Positions 51,057 through 60,031 of a DNA stretch of 64,000 bases are shown here, in pieces. The translations under genes and the position numbers were made by a program. The number at the start of each line of letters is the position of its first letter. Position 1 is the stretch's first letter. Under the pieces are notes generated by a model that was given only the letters and a program-made list of their open reading frames with translations, did no database searches and had not been told where the DNA came from. Source of the DNA: CBDFGQ01 sp965247295 (GTDB taxonomy: Bacteria > Chloroflexota > Dehalococcoidia > Lucifugimonadales > JAGWBF01); contig CBDFGQ010000008.1 of assembly GCA_965247295.1 (NCBI GenBank), positions 248,001 through 312,000 on the forward strand, written 5' to 3'.

Positions 51057-52598
51057 CTATCGGGAGCTGTGGTACGGGTAGTACGGCTCCGTGTCCAGCG
51101 TCCAGTCGCGGTAGAACTGCTTCACGTAGGGGGCGACCTCCTCTGCCAGGCGGCGGGCCTTCTGCTTGGCCTCCGGCAGCGGCCCCTGAAGCTGCTGCCG
51201 CACCTCCTTCGTAAGCGCCTCAACGTCTATGGTGTGAAAGTTCCCGTCGCTGTAAACGACCTTCCCGTCCACGATGGTGGTCTGGACATCGGAGCCCTTG
51301 GCCCGGTACAGAATCGCGTCCAGGGGGTCCACGTCGTCGTCGATGAACGGGTGGGTGATGGCGTCCCAGTCCAGCAGGACCATGTCGGCACGGCGGCCCG
51401 GCTCCAGAGAGCCGATGTTCTCCTCTCCAAAGGTGGTGAGCTTTGCTCCACCCAAGGTGGCCATGTGCATGACCTGGTGTGAGCTGAGGGGCTCGACGTC
51501 CAGGCCGGGCGGGCGGTGCATCCGCATGGCCAATCGCATGTCGGTTATCATGTCGTCGTCGTCGTTGAAGCTGTCGCTATCGGTGGCGATGGCCACGGTG
51601 ACCCCCTGGCGCAGCATCTCCAGGACGGGGGAAACGCCGCTGCGCAGCCGGAGGTTGGAGCTGACGTTGTTGATGGCCCCGGCGCCCGTCTCCGCCATCA
51701 TTTCGATGTCGTTCTTCGTGAGCCACACGCAGTGGGCCATAGCAACCTCCGGGCCCAGGAAGCCAAGCTCGTAGAGGCGCCGCGTGGGGGTTTGCCCGTG
51801 CGTTCGCTCCGCATACATGCGCTGGTACATCGACTCCACGTTGTTGACGTGTATGCCCATGCTCAGCGTTTTGGCGAGTTCCTTGAGTCGGACCATCGCG
51901 GGCTCATCCACCCAGCGGTATTCCTGAGGGCTGACCAGCATGCGTACCAGGCTGTCCGGCGTTGCCGGGTAGCGGCGTGCAAGGTCCTTATAGATGTCCT
52001 CGTATTCATCGAAGGTCAGGAAGCGGTTTCGGATGAGCTCGCGCGCCTTCGGTGCGAGCTCGGACGGCAGAGATGCCACGAACCCCTCGTCGTCTCCCAT
52101 GACCAGCGCGCCTCGGTTCGCGAAGTTCAGGGAGTAGGCGAGGCGCATCTCGGCGTCTTTGTAGCCTCGTAGCTTCTCATCCATGTTATGTCGGGTCTGC
52201 TGGACGGGGGGTCGAGCGTTGTCCTTCAGCATCACCGTAGTGGTGCCGGAGCGGATATGGCCCATAGCCGTATACAGCGTCATGGTGTACGGGTCCAGAG
52301 AGCGTCCACCGGCGCCCCAGAGGCCACGGAGCTCCAAGGGCATGTTGGGAATGCCCAGCTGAAGGTACGTCATGCCGTAGTCGTGGTGGTGGGCGTTGAT
52401 GAGGCCCGGTATGAGGAACTGGCGCCCGTTGCCTACGCTCTCGTCTGGCTCGTGGCGACGCCGGAGCTCCTCGTAAGGGCCTACCTCCAGGATGGTCCCA
52501 TCGCGGTACACTACCGCTCCGTCGGTGAGGAGCCTACTCTGTCCACCCAGGTCGGCGCGAACAAGAACGTATTTGCCTCTGGCCAGTGTTGTCGTCAT
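51057..52598 (-). CDS. Metal-dependent amidohydrolase, paralogue 2
   Basis: A 513-residue amidohydrolase-superfamily TIM barrel. Metal and catalytic motifs: NAHHHDYGMT, GIHVNNVESMYQ (where the other copies have HIHLQE), AHCVWLTKNDIE and TDSDSFNDDDD. The first motif is HHHDY instead of HFHVG in the two other copies, and the HIHLQE histidine is replaced by asparagine, so the substrate or the second metal site may differ. ATG at 52598 has GGGAG seven bases upstream; the longer frame runs through the leader. Own promoter 116 bases upstream. It is more distant from the paralogues at 37128 and 62327 than they are from each other. Confidence 0.88.
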   Translation of the reverse strand: MTTTLARGKYVLVRADLGGQSRLLTDGAVVYRDGTILEVGPYEELRRRHEPDESVGNGRQFLIPGLINAHHHDYGMTYLQLGIPNMPLELRGLWGAGGRSLDPYTMTLYTAMGHIRSGTTTVMLKDNARPPVQQTRHNMDEKLRGYKDAEMRLAYSLNFANRGALVMGDDEGFVASLPSELAPKARELIRNRFLTFDEYEDIYKDLARRYPATPDSLVRMLVSPQEYRWVDEPAMVRLKELAKTLSMGIHVNNVESMYQRMYAERTHGQTPTRRLYELGFLGPEVAMAHCVWLTKNDIEMMAETGAGAINNVSSNLRLRSGVSPVLEMLRQGVTVAIATDSDSFNDDDDMITDMRLAMRMHRPPGLDVEPLSSHQVMHMATLGGAKLTTFGEENIGSLEPGRRADMVLLDWDAITHPFIDDDVDPLDAILYRAKGSDVQTTIVDGKVVYSDGNFHTIDVEALTKEVRQQLQGPLPEAKQKARRLAEEVAPYVKQFYRDWTLDTEPYYPYHSSR

Positions 52599-52912
52599 AT
52601 CGGTGCTCCCTTTCTCGTATGGGGCGGTGGCAACGTGCTCGCGGTCGCCGGTACCGACAGTTCCCATATCGTACTGCGGGCATCCAATGAACGCCCGATC
52701 CTCGACCATGATGATGGTACGGTCTCATTGGAACGCTGTCAAACGCGGTTTAGCTCCGCGCGCGTGTTGAGGAAATTAAAACTCTCCCGGGCATTAGGCC
52801 GACCGTCGGAAGAGGAGGCTTGGCGCTATTGCTGCAACGGGCTAACGGGGAATTATGCCTGTGTTAAGTTAAAGAGGCGAATTTGTCGCTGAGACCCAGG
52901 CATTGGGTTAAG
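52599..52912. other. Leader and spacer without a gene
   Basis: About 314 bases hold the amidohydrolase leader, its promoter and ~170 bases of otherwise plain sequence before the tRNA 3' end. No further gene seen. Confidence 0.5.
52714..52742 (-). promoter_or_regulatory. Promoter of amidohydrolase paralogue 2
   Basis: TTGACA (-35), 17 bases, TACCAT (-10); start near 52707, leader about 109 nt, close to the ~112-nt leader of paralogue 1. Confidence 0.65.
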
Positions 52913-52987
52913 TGGAGCGGGTGATGGGATTCGAACCCACGACTCTTTGCTTGGGAAGCAAATACTCTACCACTGAGTTACACCCGC
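52913..52987 (-). tRNA. tRNA-Gly, anticodon CCC
   Basis: A 75-base cloverleaf with encoded CCA. The 7-base acceptor stem GCGGGTG pairs with CACCCGC, discriminator T, then CCA. The anticodon stem TTTGC/GCAAA closes loop TTCCCAA, reading CCC, which decodes GGG glycine. The T-arm shows GTGGGTTCGAATCCCAT. No other tRNA adjacent. Confidence 0.95.
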
Positions 52988-53138
52988 CCTGCGAATGCCG
53001 ATGCCAGTTTTCTACGTACCCTCTGCCAGCCAGTTTCGTACCGCGCCATTCCTTTGTTTTGGCGCCAGGTTCTGCGCACCGTGGTTCCAGACCCCAGCCT
53101 CCGTCGCTACGTGCTCCAGTGGCCGGACGGGGGCCGAA

Positions 53139-53390
53139 CTATACCGTTCCGGAGGTCGCTCCCCGCGATAGCATGCCATCCAGCATTCGCTGAAGGGCCA
53201 TGGTATGGCTGCAGGTGGAGCGGGAGGCGAAGAAGGGACACGCGCAGGCCCACACACCGCCGTCGTAGCTCACCTGATAGCTATTGTGGTTACCACGGAA
53301 GGTGACGTTCAATGTGGTGATGCTCACCCGCTCCTTCTCTTCGGCATAGCTCCTGGACTTCTCTATCTTGCTTACGATGCTCGAGTGCAT
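53139..53390 (-). CDS. Small SWIM zinc-finger protein
   Basis: An 83-residue protein with one SWIM finger, CACPFFASRSTCSH (Cys-x-Cys...Cys-x-His), preceded by a short beta-rich stretch (VSITTLNVTFRGNHNSYQVSY). SWIM domains bind DNA or proteins in larger ATPases and transposases; here the finger stands almost alone. The ATG at 53390 follows GAGGGGTGGT; a TTG 12 bases upstream is an alternative start. It is not part of an obvious operon, 150 bases from the tRNA. Confidence 0.85.
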   Translation of the reverse strand: MHSSIVSKIEKSRSYAEEKERVSITTLNVTFRGNHNSYQVSYDGGVWACACPFFASRSTCSHTMALQRMLDGMLSRGATSGTV

Positions 53391-53527
53391 ACCACCCCTC
53401 AAAGGTACTGCCTCTATATGGAATTTTAGGTCAAAGTCCAGGGACGGTCAATAACAAAACCATGTAATTTCAGTTCGGTCCCTCCGTTGGCATGGGGCCG
53501 CTGTTCTTATAGACTGGGGCTCGGGTA

Positions 53528-53536
53528 TGCTATATT
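53528..53536 (+). promoter_or_regulatory. Possible extended -10 of alaS
   Basis: TGCTATATT fits TGn-TATATT; no good -35 is visible. Start would be near 53543, about 90 bases before the alaS ATG. Confidence 0.35.
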
Positions 53537-53630
53537 TAGCCTGAGCAATGGTCCGGCTGATGGCATTTCGTATAGACCAGTATGGCGTGGCATACACAGG
53601 CCCGGGTGCCCAGGTAGTGAAGGGGACGGT

Positions 53631-56480
53631 ATGGAAGGAGACCTGATCAGGCGGACCTTCCTGGAATACTTCCAGGGTAAGGGGCATACGGTCATGCCCA
53701 GCTCCTCCCTGGTGCCGGCGGGAGACCCCACGTTACTGTTCACCAGCGCCGGGATGGTGCCCTTCAAGCCCTATTTCATGGGGGAGGCCACTCCCCCCTC
53801 CCTCCGGCTCACCTCCTGCCAGAAGAGCTTCCGCACCACCGATGTGGACGAGGTGGGAGACCACAAACACCTGACCTTCTTCGAGATGCTGGGCAACTTC
53901 AGCATAGGCGACTATTTCAAGAAGGAGGCCATCGCCTGGTCCTGGGAGTTCGTGACCCAGCGCCTCAAGCTGCCTGCCGAGCGCCTCTACGTGACCATAT
54001 ACCTGGACGATGAAGAGGCCTACGGGTACTGGACCCAGGATATAGGGGTGCCTGCCGAGCGTATCTACCGCTACGGGGATAAAGACAACTGGTGGGGGCC
54101 GGCGGGCAAAGAGGGACCCTGCGGACCCTGCAGCGAGATCCACTACGACGGCGGCGTGGAGTACGGCTGCGGCACCTCGGATTGCCACCCCAACCATGAC
54201 TGCGAGCGGTTCGTGGAGTTGTGGAACCTGGTGTTCATGCAGTTCTACCAGGACCCAGAAGGCAAACGGACTCCTCTCCCCGCACCCAGCATAGACACGG
54301 GTCTGGGCCTGGAGCGGGCCGCCGCCATCCTCCAGGGCGTGCGCAACCTGTACGAGACGGACCTCTTCCGGCCCATTATAGAGCGTGCCTGCCAGGTCTC
54401 CGGCATGATCTATGGGGAGGACCGGGACACCGACTACGCCCTGCGGGTGGTGGCCGAGCACTCCAGGGCGGCCGTCTTCCTCATCGGCGACGGTGTGGTG
54501 CCGGGGAACGAGGGCCGGGGCTACGTGCTGCGCCGGATCATCCGAAGGGCCATCCGATACGGGCGCAGGCTCGGCCTGGATGAGCCTTTCCTCACCCAGG
54601 TCGCCGAGGCCGCCATCCAGCGCTTCCAGGACACCTACCCCGAGCTGTCCACCAACCGCGACTTCGTCCTCCGGGTGGTAGCCCTGGAGGAGGAGCGGTT
54701 CGGCGAGGCATTCGAGCGCGGTAGTGGCATACTCAAGGGGATGGTCGACCGTCGGCAATTCGTCAAACAACAGATCGGAGCAACGACGAGGGAGCGAGGT
54801 GCGGTTCTCTTTTCCCAGTTGATAATGTCTCGTAACGAAGACGAAAATGCGGGCCACGAGATTGCCCACAGCGTCCTTCTCAAGGTGTTGGCATCCTCCT
54901 CCTCGACTGAGACTGGGGTCGCAACGTGGGCTCCGCGCGTCTCTGGCGAGGAGACCTTCGTTCTCTATGACACTTATGGCTTCCCGCCGGAGCTCACCGC
55001 CGAGATTGCCCGGGAACACGGCATGAGTGTAGACATGGAAGGGTTCGAGGCGGAGATGGAGGCCCAGCGGGAGCGGGCCAGGGCTGCGCACGCCTTCACC
55101 GGCGCCATGGAGATGCTGCCCGCCTACGAGGGCCTGGGCGTGGGCGGCGTGGAGTTCGTGGGCTACGAGCGCCTGGCCCAGGACTCGGTGGTGGCCGCCC
55201 TGTTGGTGGATCCTTCGGCGAGCACAGGACAGGCTCCTTCGGCGGGCTCAGATCAAGCCCATGCGCCCGTGGGCCACGCTACGAAAGGCCAGCACGTGGA
55301 GATGGTGCTTCAGGAGACGCCATTCTACTCCGAGGCGGGGGGCCAGGTGGGCGACGCTGGAGAGATTACCGGCCCCAATGGCCGCATACGGGTCGAAGAC
55401 ACCCAGAGCCCAGTCGCCGGCCTCATCGTCCATCGGGGTGTTGTGGAGGAGGGTGACATTTCTCTGGGGGACACCGTCTCCGCCCGCGTTGACCCCCGAC
55501 GGCGCATGGACACCACCCGCAACCACGGTGGCACCCACCTGCTCCACGCAGCCCTGCGGCAGGTGCTGGGAGTACATGTGCGACAGGCCGGCTCCCTGGT
55601 CGCTCCCGACCGGCTCCGGTTCGACTACAGCCACGTCAGTCCCCTGTCAAACGATGAGCTGCTGGAGGTACAGGGGCTGGTGAACCGCAGGGTCAGGGAC
55701 AACCTGACGGTGAGCACGCGGCTCTCCAGCTACACCGAGGCGGTGCAGGACGGGGCCCTGGCCTTTTTCGGCGATAAGTACGGCGACGTGGTTCGCGTGG
55801 TGGAGATGTCCGACGGAGACCGGTTCAGCATGGAGGTCTGCGGGGGTACCCACGTACAGGCCACCGGCCAGGTGGGTGCCCTCTTCGTGGTCGCAGAGTC
55901 CAGCATAGGCGGGGGAATGCGCCGGGTGGAGGCGGTAACCGGGCGGGCCGCCGAGGAGCTCTTCGTCCAGCGGTCGACCCTGCTGGACTCCCTCTCGCGG
56001 AAGCTTGAGACGCCCCTGGCTGACCTGGAGATGCGCCTGGACAGCTTCATACAGGACGTGGACCGGCTGAGGAAAGAGGTGGCGGCCCTGGAAAGGGAGA
56101 AGCTGCACGGCGAGGCCCAGGGCCTTCTGGCCAAGGTGCGGGATGTGGACGGCATGAAGGTAGTGGCGGCCAGGACATCGGCCTCCAGCGTGGAGGCCAT
56201 GAGGGAGATGGGGGACTGGCTCAAGGAGCGGCTCTCCGGCGCCGTGATCGTACTGGCGGCGGTGCACAGTGGCAGACCGGCCCTGATAGCCATGGTCACC
56301 CCCGACCTGGTGGCCAGGGGCCTCCACGCTGGCTCCATAGCCAAGGAGACCGCCAGCGTGATGGAGGGGGGTGGCGGTGGAAGGGCCGACATCGCCCAGG
56401 CGGGTGGCAAGCGGGCCGATAAGTTGGACGAGGCCCTCGGACGGGTGCCGGAGATAGTGGGGCGGGAGGCTAAGCGCTGA
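53631..56480 (+). CDS. alaS: Alanyl-tRNA synthetase with two unusual insertions
   Basis: A 949-residue AlaRS, longer than the usual ~870-880. The catalytic core (RRTFLEYFQGKGH, TSAGMVPFKPYFMG, QKSFRTTDVDEVGDHKHLTFFEMLGNF split across the text), the editing domain motifs HGGTHLLHAAL (HxxxH) and CGGTHV (CxxxH) and the C-terminal coiled coil plus DHHA1-like end are present. Residues about 375-436 (54754-54939) are an extra ~60 residues between the catalytic and tRNA-recognition parts, with different codon choice (AT-richer). Residues about 528-543 are encoded by a tandem 24-base repeat. ATG at 53631 is 6 bases after AAGGGGA. Confidence 0.95.
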   Translation: MEGDLIRRTFLEYFQGKGHTVMPSSSLVPAGDPTLLFTSAGMVPFKPYFMGEATPPSLRLTSCQKSFRTTDVDEVGDHKHLTFFEMLGNFSIGDYFKKEAIAWSWEFVTQRLKLPAERLYVTIYLDDEEAYGYWTQDIGVPAERIYRYGDKDNWWGPAGKEGPCGPCSEIHYDGGVEYGCGTSDCHPNHDCERFVELWNLVFMQFYQDPEGKRTPLPAPSIDTGLGLERAAAILQGVRNLYETDLFRPIIERACQVSGMIYGEDRDTDYALRVVAEHSRAAVFLIGDGVVPGNEGRGYVLRRIIRRAIRYGRRLGLDEPFLTQVAEAAIQRFQDTYPELSTNRDFVLRVVALEEERFGEAFERGSGILKGMVDRRQFVKQQIGATTRERGAVLFSQLIMSRNEDENAGHEIAHSVLLKVLASSSSTETGVATWAPRVSGEETFVLYDTYGFPPELTAEIAREHGMSVDMEGFEAEMEAQRERARAAHAFTGAMEMLPAYEGLGVGGVEFVGYERLAQDSVVAALLVDPSASTGQAPSAGSDQAHAPVGHATKGQHVEMVLQETPFYSEAGGQVGDAGEITGPNGRIRVEDTQSPVAGLIVHRGVVEEGDISLGDTVSARVDPRRRMDTTRNHGGTHLLHAALRQVLGVHVRQAGSLVAPDRLRFDYSHVSPLSNDELLEVQGLVNRRVRDNLTVSTRLSSYTEAVQDGALAFFGDKYGDVVRVVEMSDGDRFSMEVCGGTHVQATGQVGALFVVAESSIGGGMRRVEAVTGRAAEELFVQRSTLLDSLSRKLETPLADLEMRLDSFIQDVDRLRKEVAALEREKLHGEAQGLLAKVRDVDGMKVVAARTSASSVEAMREMGDWLKERLSGAVIVLAAVHSGRPALIAMVTPDLVARGLHAGSIAKETASVMEGGGGGRADIAQAGGKRADKLDEALGRVPEIVGREAKR
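55212..55259 (+). repeat. Tandem 24-base repeat inside alaS
   Basis: Two adjacent 24-base units, starting CCTTCGGCGAGCACAGGACA and CCTTCGGCGGGCTCAGATCA, match at 18 of 24 positions. They add about 16 residues (PSASTGQAPSAGSDQA) to AlaRS without shifting the frame. Sequence resembles common intergenic CCTTCG-GGCTCAG-type repeats. Confidence 0.7.
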
Positions 56481-56905
56481 GGTACCTGTGCCTGGACGTA
56501 GGGGACCGGCGCATCGGGCTGGCCATAAGCGACCCCGGTGGCACGATAGCGACGCCCATGGGGTTCATTCAGCGTAGCCGGCTGCGCCAGGACATAGCGC
56601 GGGTCTTGGACCATGCCCGGGAGAGGCAGGTCGAGGGTATCTTCGTGGGGATGCCCCTGTCCCTAGATGGAGGAGTTGGCACCCAGGCCAGGAAGGTGAT
56701 GGGCTTCGTGAGAGCCCTGCGGCGAGAGACCGCCCTGCCCGTGGACACCCTCGACGAGAGCTTCTCCACCGCCGAGGCGGAACGCCTGATGCGCCAGGCT
56801 GGCCGCCAACCATCCCGAGAGAAGGGGGCCGTGGACGCGGCGGCGGCGGCGGTGGTGCTCCAGGAGCATCTGGACCGGCTCAGGGCACAGACTAATGCGA
56901 AGTAG
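56477..56905 (+). CDS. ruvX: Putative pre-16S rRNA nuclease / Holliday junction resolvase-like
   Basis: A 142-residue YqgF-family RNase H-fold nuclease, implicated in maturing the 16S rRNA 5' end. The catalytic Asp is in LDVGDRRIGLAISD, and GMPLSLDGG, DTLDESFSTAEAERLM and GAVDAAAAAVVL complete the family pattern. These N-terminal residues are before the first ATG (56558), so that ATG cannot be the start. Only CTG at 56477 lies in frame between a stop at 56471 and the conserved region. It overlaps the alaS TGA as CTGA and has GGAGG seven bases upstream, so a CTG start is likely. Confidence 0.88.
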   Translation: MRYLCLDVGDRRIGLAISDPGGTIATPMGFIQRSRLRQDIARVLDHARERQVEGIFVGMPLSLDGGVGTQARKVMGFVRALRRETALPVDTLDESFSTAEAERLMRQAGRQPSREKGAVDAAAAAVVLQEHLDRLRAQTNAK

Positions 56906-56927
56906 GGCTCCCAAGTACGATATGGCG

Positions 56928-56936
56928 TGTTATAAT
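56928..56936 (+). promoter_or_regulatory. Extended -10 promoter of the ferredoxin gene
   Basis: TGTTATAAT is a perfect extended -10. The -35 region (56908-56913) is poor. Start near 56943, about 60 bases before the GTG. Confidence 0.65.
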
Positions 56937-57004
56937 ATACGGGCTTCAAATGGCAGTGACACAGGCCATTGTCAGCTCGTAATAAGAATAGGGAGGAAAG
57001 GCCC

Positions 57005-57277
57005 GTGACATATATAATCGCCGACCCATGCGTGGGTGTGAAGGACGGTGCATGCGTTGACGTTTGCCCTGTCGACTGCATTTATACCACCGACGAAGAC
57101 ACCATGTTCTACATCGCTCCCGACGAGTGCATAGACTGTGCCGCCTGCGAGCCGGTTTGCCCGGTAACGGCAATCTTCGCCGAGGACTCGGTGCCGGAAC
57201 AGTGGGCCTCATTCATCCCGCTGAACTACGACTACTTCAAGGAGAAGGACCTCTCGACCTTGAAAAACTACAGGTAA
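57005..57277 (+). CDS. fdxA: 7Fe-type ferredoxin
   Basis: A 90-residue low-potential ferredoxin. The N-terminal cysteine pattern CVGVKDGACVDVCPVDCIY (Cys-x7-Cys-x3-CP) resembles a 3Fe-4S site, and CIDCAACEPVCP is a standard 4Fe-4S motif. GTG at 57005 with GGAGG eight bases upstream; the longer frame has no family support. It has its own promoter and a strong terminator 90 bases after the stop, so it is monocistronic. A partner reductase is not in the window. Confidence 0.94.
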   Translation: MTYIIADPCVGVKDGACVDVCPVDCIYTTDEDTMFYIAPDECIDCAACEPVCPVTAIFAEDSVPEQWASFIPLNYDYFKEKDLSTLKNYR

Positions 57278-57607
57278 TTGGCGGACCCGTAACCGACCGC
57301 TGCCTGGCTATGGCCGGGCTTCACCATCGCTTTTGGTTACTAATCTTGAGAGTCGGACCGTGTACGAGGGGACAGGCACTATAATGCCTGTCCCCTTCGT
57401 TTCTCCAACGACCAGCCGGTCCTCCAAGCGACGTACCGACCGCCGTACCCTCTAGCGCCCTGCGGTTGGACAGGCGCCCGGCTATCTGCTATCCTCCGGC
57501 GCAGATGAGAGTCCGGGTAGCTTTATAGGACGTATACATCCTGCCCGCATGGCGTACGCACAGTGGCTGGGAGCAGTCTCCCCACTCGCTTAGTAAGGAG
57601 TGCAACC
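57278..57607. other. Gene-free interval after the ferredoxin gene
   Basis: About 330 bases. It holds the terminator at 57367-57396; the remainder, up to the SD TAAGGAG of the peptidase gene, has no gene I can support. Confidence 0.6.
57367..57396 (+). terminator. Intrinsic terminator of the ferredoxin gene
   Basis: A perfect 12-base stem, AGGGGACAGGCA / TGCCTGTCCCCT, closes the 6-base loop CTATAA and is followed by TCGTTT. Strong hairpin, about 90 bases after the stop codon. Confidence 0.8.
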
Positions 57608-58981
57608 ATGGGTGCCCAGGGGTCGGTCTTGGACCAGTTGGATAGCTACGTTCCCAGCGTTCGCGCGGAGTTCGAGCGGATGCTGGGAGAGCTGGTGGAG
57701 ATACCCACCATCAGCGCGGACCCTGGGCACCAGGACGATATCCTGAGAGGCGCCGACCTGGCCCGCCAGTACCTTCAGGCCTTCGGGGCCTCGGCGGAGG
57801 TGGTAGACACCCCAGGGAACCCGGTGGTCCTGGGAAAGTTCCTGGGTGGCGCAGGAAGTCCCACCATCACGGTCTACAACCATCTGGACGTCCAGCCCGC
57901 GGAAGAGCCGGAGTGGACCCGAAACCCCTTCTCCTTTTCGGCCGAAGGTGGCAGGTACGAGGGCCGTGGGTGCACCGACGATAAGGGCCCCGCTCTGACG
58001 GCCCTGTTCGCCGCCCGCTACGCCGTCGAGCAGGGGCTGCCCCTCAACATCCAGTTCATCTGGGAGCTGGAGGAGGAGATAGGCAGCCCCAACTTCGAGC
58101 ACTTCGTAAGGGGCAGGGGAGAGCAGCTGCAAAGCAATTCGGTGCTGGTGTCAGACACCGTATGGCTCTCCCGCGATACCCCCGCCATCCCGTACGCGCT
58201 GCGAGGCCTCCAGGGGGCGCGGTTGATACTGGAGACGGCGGAAAAGGACGCTCACTCTGGGCTTACCGGCGGCGCGGCCCGTAATCCCATCGGCGAGCTC
58301 TGCCAGGTGGTCGACCGCTGCTACGATGCGACCACGGGCATGGTCAACATCCCGGGCTTCTACGACAGCGTGATTCCGGTAAGCGAGCCGGAACTGGACA
58401 GCTTCGTGGCCTCGGGCTTTGACGTGGGCGTATTCATGAGGGCCCACGGCCTGCGAATCCTGCGTACCCATGAGCTGAGGGACGTCGTCCAGCGCATATG
58501 GTGCCAGCCCACCTTTGAGGTCCACGGCATCTCCGGGGGATATACGGGCCCTGGGATAAAGACCGTGGTGCCACCCCGGGCCGAGGCCAAGGTAAGTATG
58601 CGCCTGGTTCCCAACCAGGACCCAGGTGAGGTCTTGGGGGCGTTAAGGGACCACATCGGACAGATCAATCCGGACGTCCGTGTGGAGTCGGCTGGTTCGC
58701 TCAAGCCATATCTGGGCGAATTCCAGGGAACCTATGCCGACGCCGCACGCCGGGCCATACGGTACGCCTTTGGGGTGGAGCCGGCCTTCATCCGTGAGGG
58801 CGGGTCCATCGGGGCCGTTGTGACCATGCGAGACTATCTCCAGGTCCCTATAACGTTCATCGGCCTCAGCCTCCCGGAGCACGGATATCACGGCCCCAAT
58901 GAGCACTACGACTGGAGCCAAGCCTCGGGCGGGATCGCGGCCCTGGCGAGCTACTTCAACGAGGTGTCTGCCATCGGATAG
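57608..58981 (+). CDS. M20 family metallopeptidase (dipeptidase-like)
   Basis: A 457-residue M20 dizinc peptidase. Metal ligands are seen in NHLDVQP, GRGCTDDKGP and EEEIGSPN, in the order expected (His, Asp, Glu-Glu); the dimerisation domain lies around 185-310 and the final His in GLSLPEHGYHGPNEHYDW. Members cleave dipeptides or deacylate amino acids; the carnosinase-like pattern (HLDVQP ... DDKGP) is close to dipeptidases. No signal peptide, so cytosolic. ATG at 57608 has TAAGGAG seven bases upstream. Confidence 0.93.
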   Translation: MGAQGSVLDQLDSYVPSVRAEFERMLGELVEIPTISADPGHQDDILRGADLARQYLQAFGASAEVVDTPGNPVVLGKFLGGAGSPTITVYNHLDVQPAEEPEWTRNPFSFSAEGGRYEGRGCTDDKGPALTALFAARYAVEQGLPLNIQFIWELEEEIGSPNFEHFVRGRGEQLQSNSVLVSDTVWLSRDTPAIPYALRGLQGARLILETAEKDAHSGLTGGAARNPIGELCQVVDRCYDATTGMVNIPGFYDSVIPVSEPELDSFVASGFDVGVFMRAHGLRILRTHELRDVVQRIWCQPTFEVHGISGGYTGPGIKTVVPPRAEAKVSMRLVPNQDPGEVLGALRDHIGQINPDVRVESAGSLKPYLGEFQGTYADAARRAIRYAFGVEPAFIREGGSIGAVVTMRDYLQVPITFIGLSLPEHGYHGPNEHYDWSQASGGIAALASYFNEVSAIG

Positions 58982-59183
58982 CCGTGGCCCTTGCCCCCGC
59001 GTCCCGGCCCAACTCACAACGGGGTAGAAATCTGCCATATCTCTCAGCCCGTATATATTATCGGTGGTGAGTCGGCGCCGGCCCTGGATGTGTTTGAGGC
59101 TTGTGAACCTCCTCGCGGGATTGAGTATCAAATACTACTGTACCCCCGTTTCAGCAACACCACCTCGCAACGAAGGAGCTGTT

Positions 59184-59924
59184 ATGAAGGTCGAAGAGGA
59201 CTCTTCTACGCCCATCACGAAGGGACCAACCCGGTCGGGTGAAGAAGTGCACGCACCGTCTACTGTTGGCATGGTGGGAGGGAAGTGGGCGTCCCGAGCC
59301 AGACCGGGGCGGCTCATGGGGATCATTCTCCTCGGCATGCTGGTCCTTGCGGCCTGTGGCTCGGCGGGGCAGACTTCGGAAGGGGAGCAATCAACAGGCC
59401 AGACTGCCTCTACGAAAAGTGCCACGGCCGACCTGGATGCGGCCTACGATTTCCGGTTCTCGCTCTACCAGGGGGAAGGCGCTCTCGGTGCAAGCCAGAT
59501 GAATCTCTCAGACCTGCAGGGTAAGCCCCTCGTGCTCAATTTCTGGGCGGGGCTCTGCCCCCCATGCCGTGCTGAGATGCCAGATTTGCAGGAGTTCTAC
59601 GACGAGTTCGGCGATAGCGTAACCCTGTTGGGGCTGGATGTGGGCCCATTCACGGGCCTTGGCTCCCGCCAGGACGGTAGGGACCTGCTCCAGGACCTGG
59701 AAATCAGCTACCCGGCCGGGTCCACCGAAGATGTCACGGTCGCACGGAAGTACGAGGTCTTGGGCATGCCTTCTACCATCTTTATAACTCCCGATGGTAA
59801 AATACTACGAAAGTGGACCGGCCTGCTGAACAAGGAAGCTCTTGTTAAGGTTGCGAAGGAGCTGCTGGCGGTCTCGGGAGTGGCGGTGGGGCAGTCGGGT
59901 AACACCTTTGGTGGGAAATCATAA
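59184..59924 (+). CDS. TlpA-like lipoprotein thioredoxin
   Basis: A 246-residue membrane-attached thiol-disulfide protein. Residues 1-40 are polar, followed by a lipoprotein signal (LMGIILLGMLVLAAC; lipobox LAAC), so Cys is the lipid anchor. A thioredoxin domain follows with the redox site WAGLCPPC (CPPC), LGMPSTIFITPDGK with the cis-Pro, and the fold-typical strands. CPPC is typical of TlpA/ResA-type reductants of c-type cytochromes. ATG at 59184 after AAGGAG. It is followed by the CcdA-like gene, its likely electron donor. Confidence 0.92.
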   Translation: MKVEEDSSTPITKGPTRSGEEVHAPSTVGMVGGKWASRARPGRLMGIILLGMLVLAACGSAGQTSEGEQSTGQTASTKSATADLDAAYDFRFSLYQGEGALGASQMNLSDLQGKPLVLNFWAGLCPPCRAEMPDLQEFYDEFGDSVTLLGLDVGPFTGLGSRQDGRDLLQDLEISYPAGSTEDVTVARKYEVLGMPSTIFITPDGKILRKWTGLLNKEALVKVAKELLAVSGVAVGQSGNTFGGKS

Positions 59925-60031
59925 GTCCTCTGCCACGATAGGAAGGCAGATAATATCCCGTTCGCCGTTAACCTTTTGGAGTTGCAGGCAAAAGAGCGCC
60001 AGCACGGACCGTCAGTTGAGGAGGAACAGGC

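Noticed and set aside
53733..55091. 452-codon antisense frame in alaS
   Set aside because: Mirror of a conserved synthetase; no motifs, and the size is explained by GC-rich codon bias.
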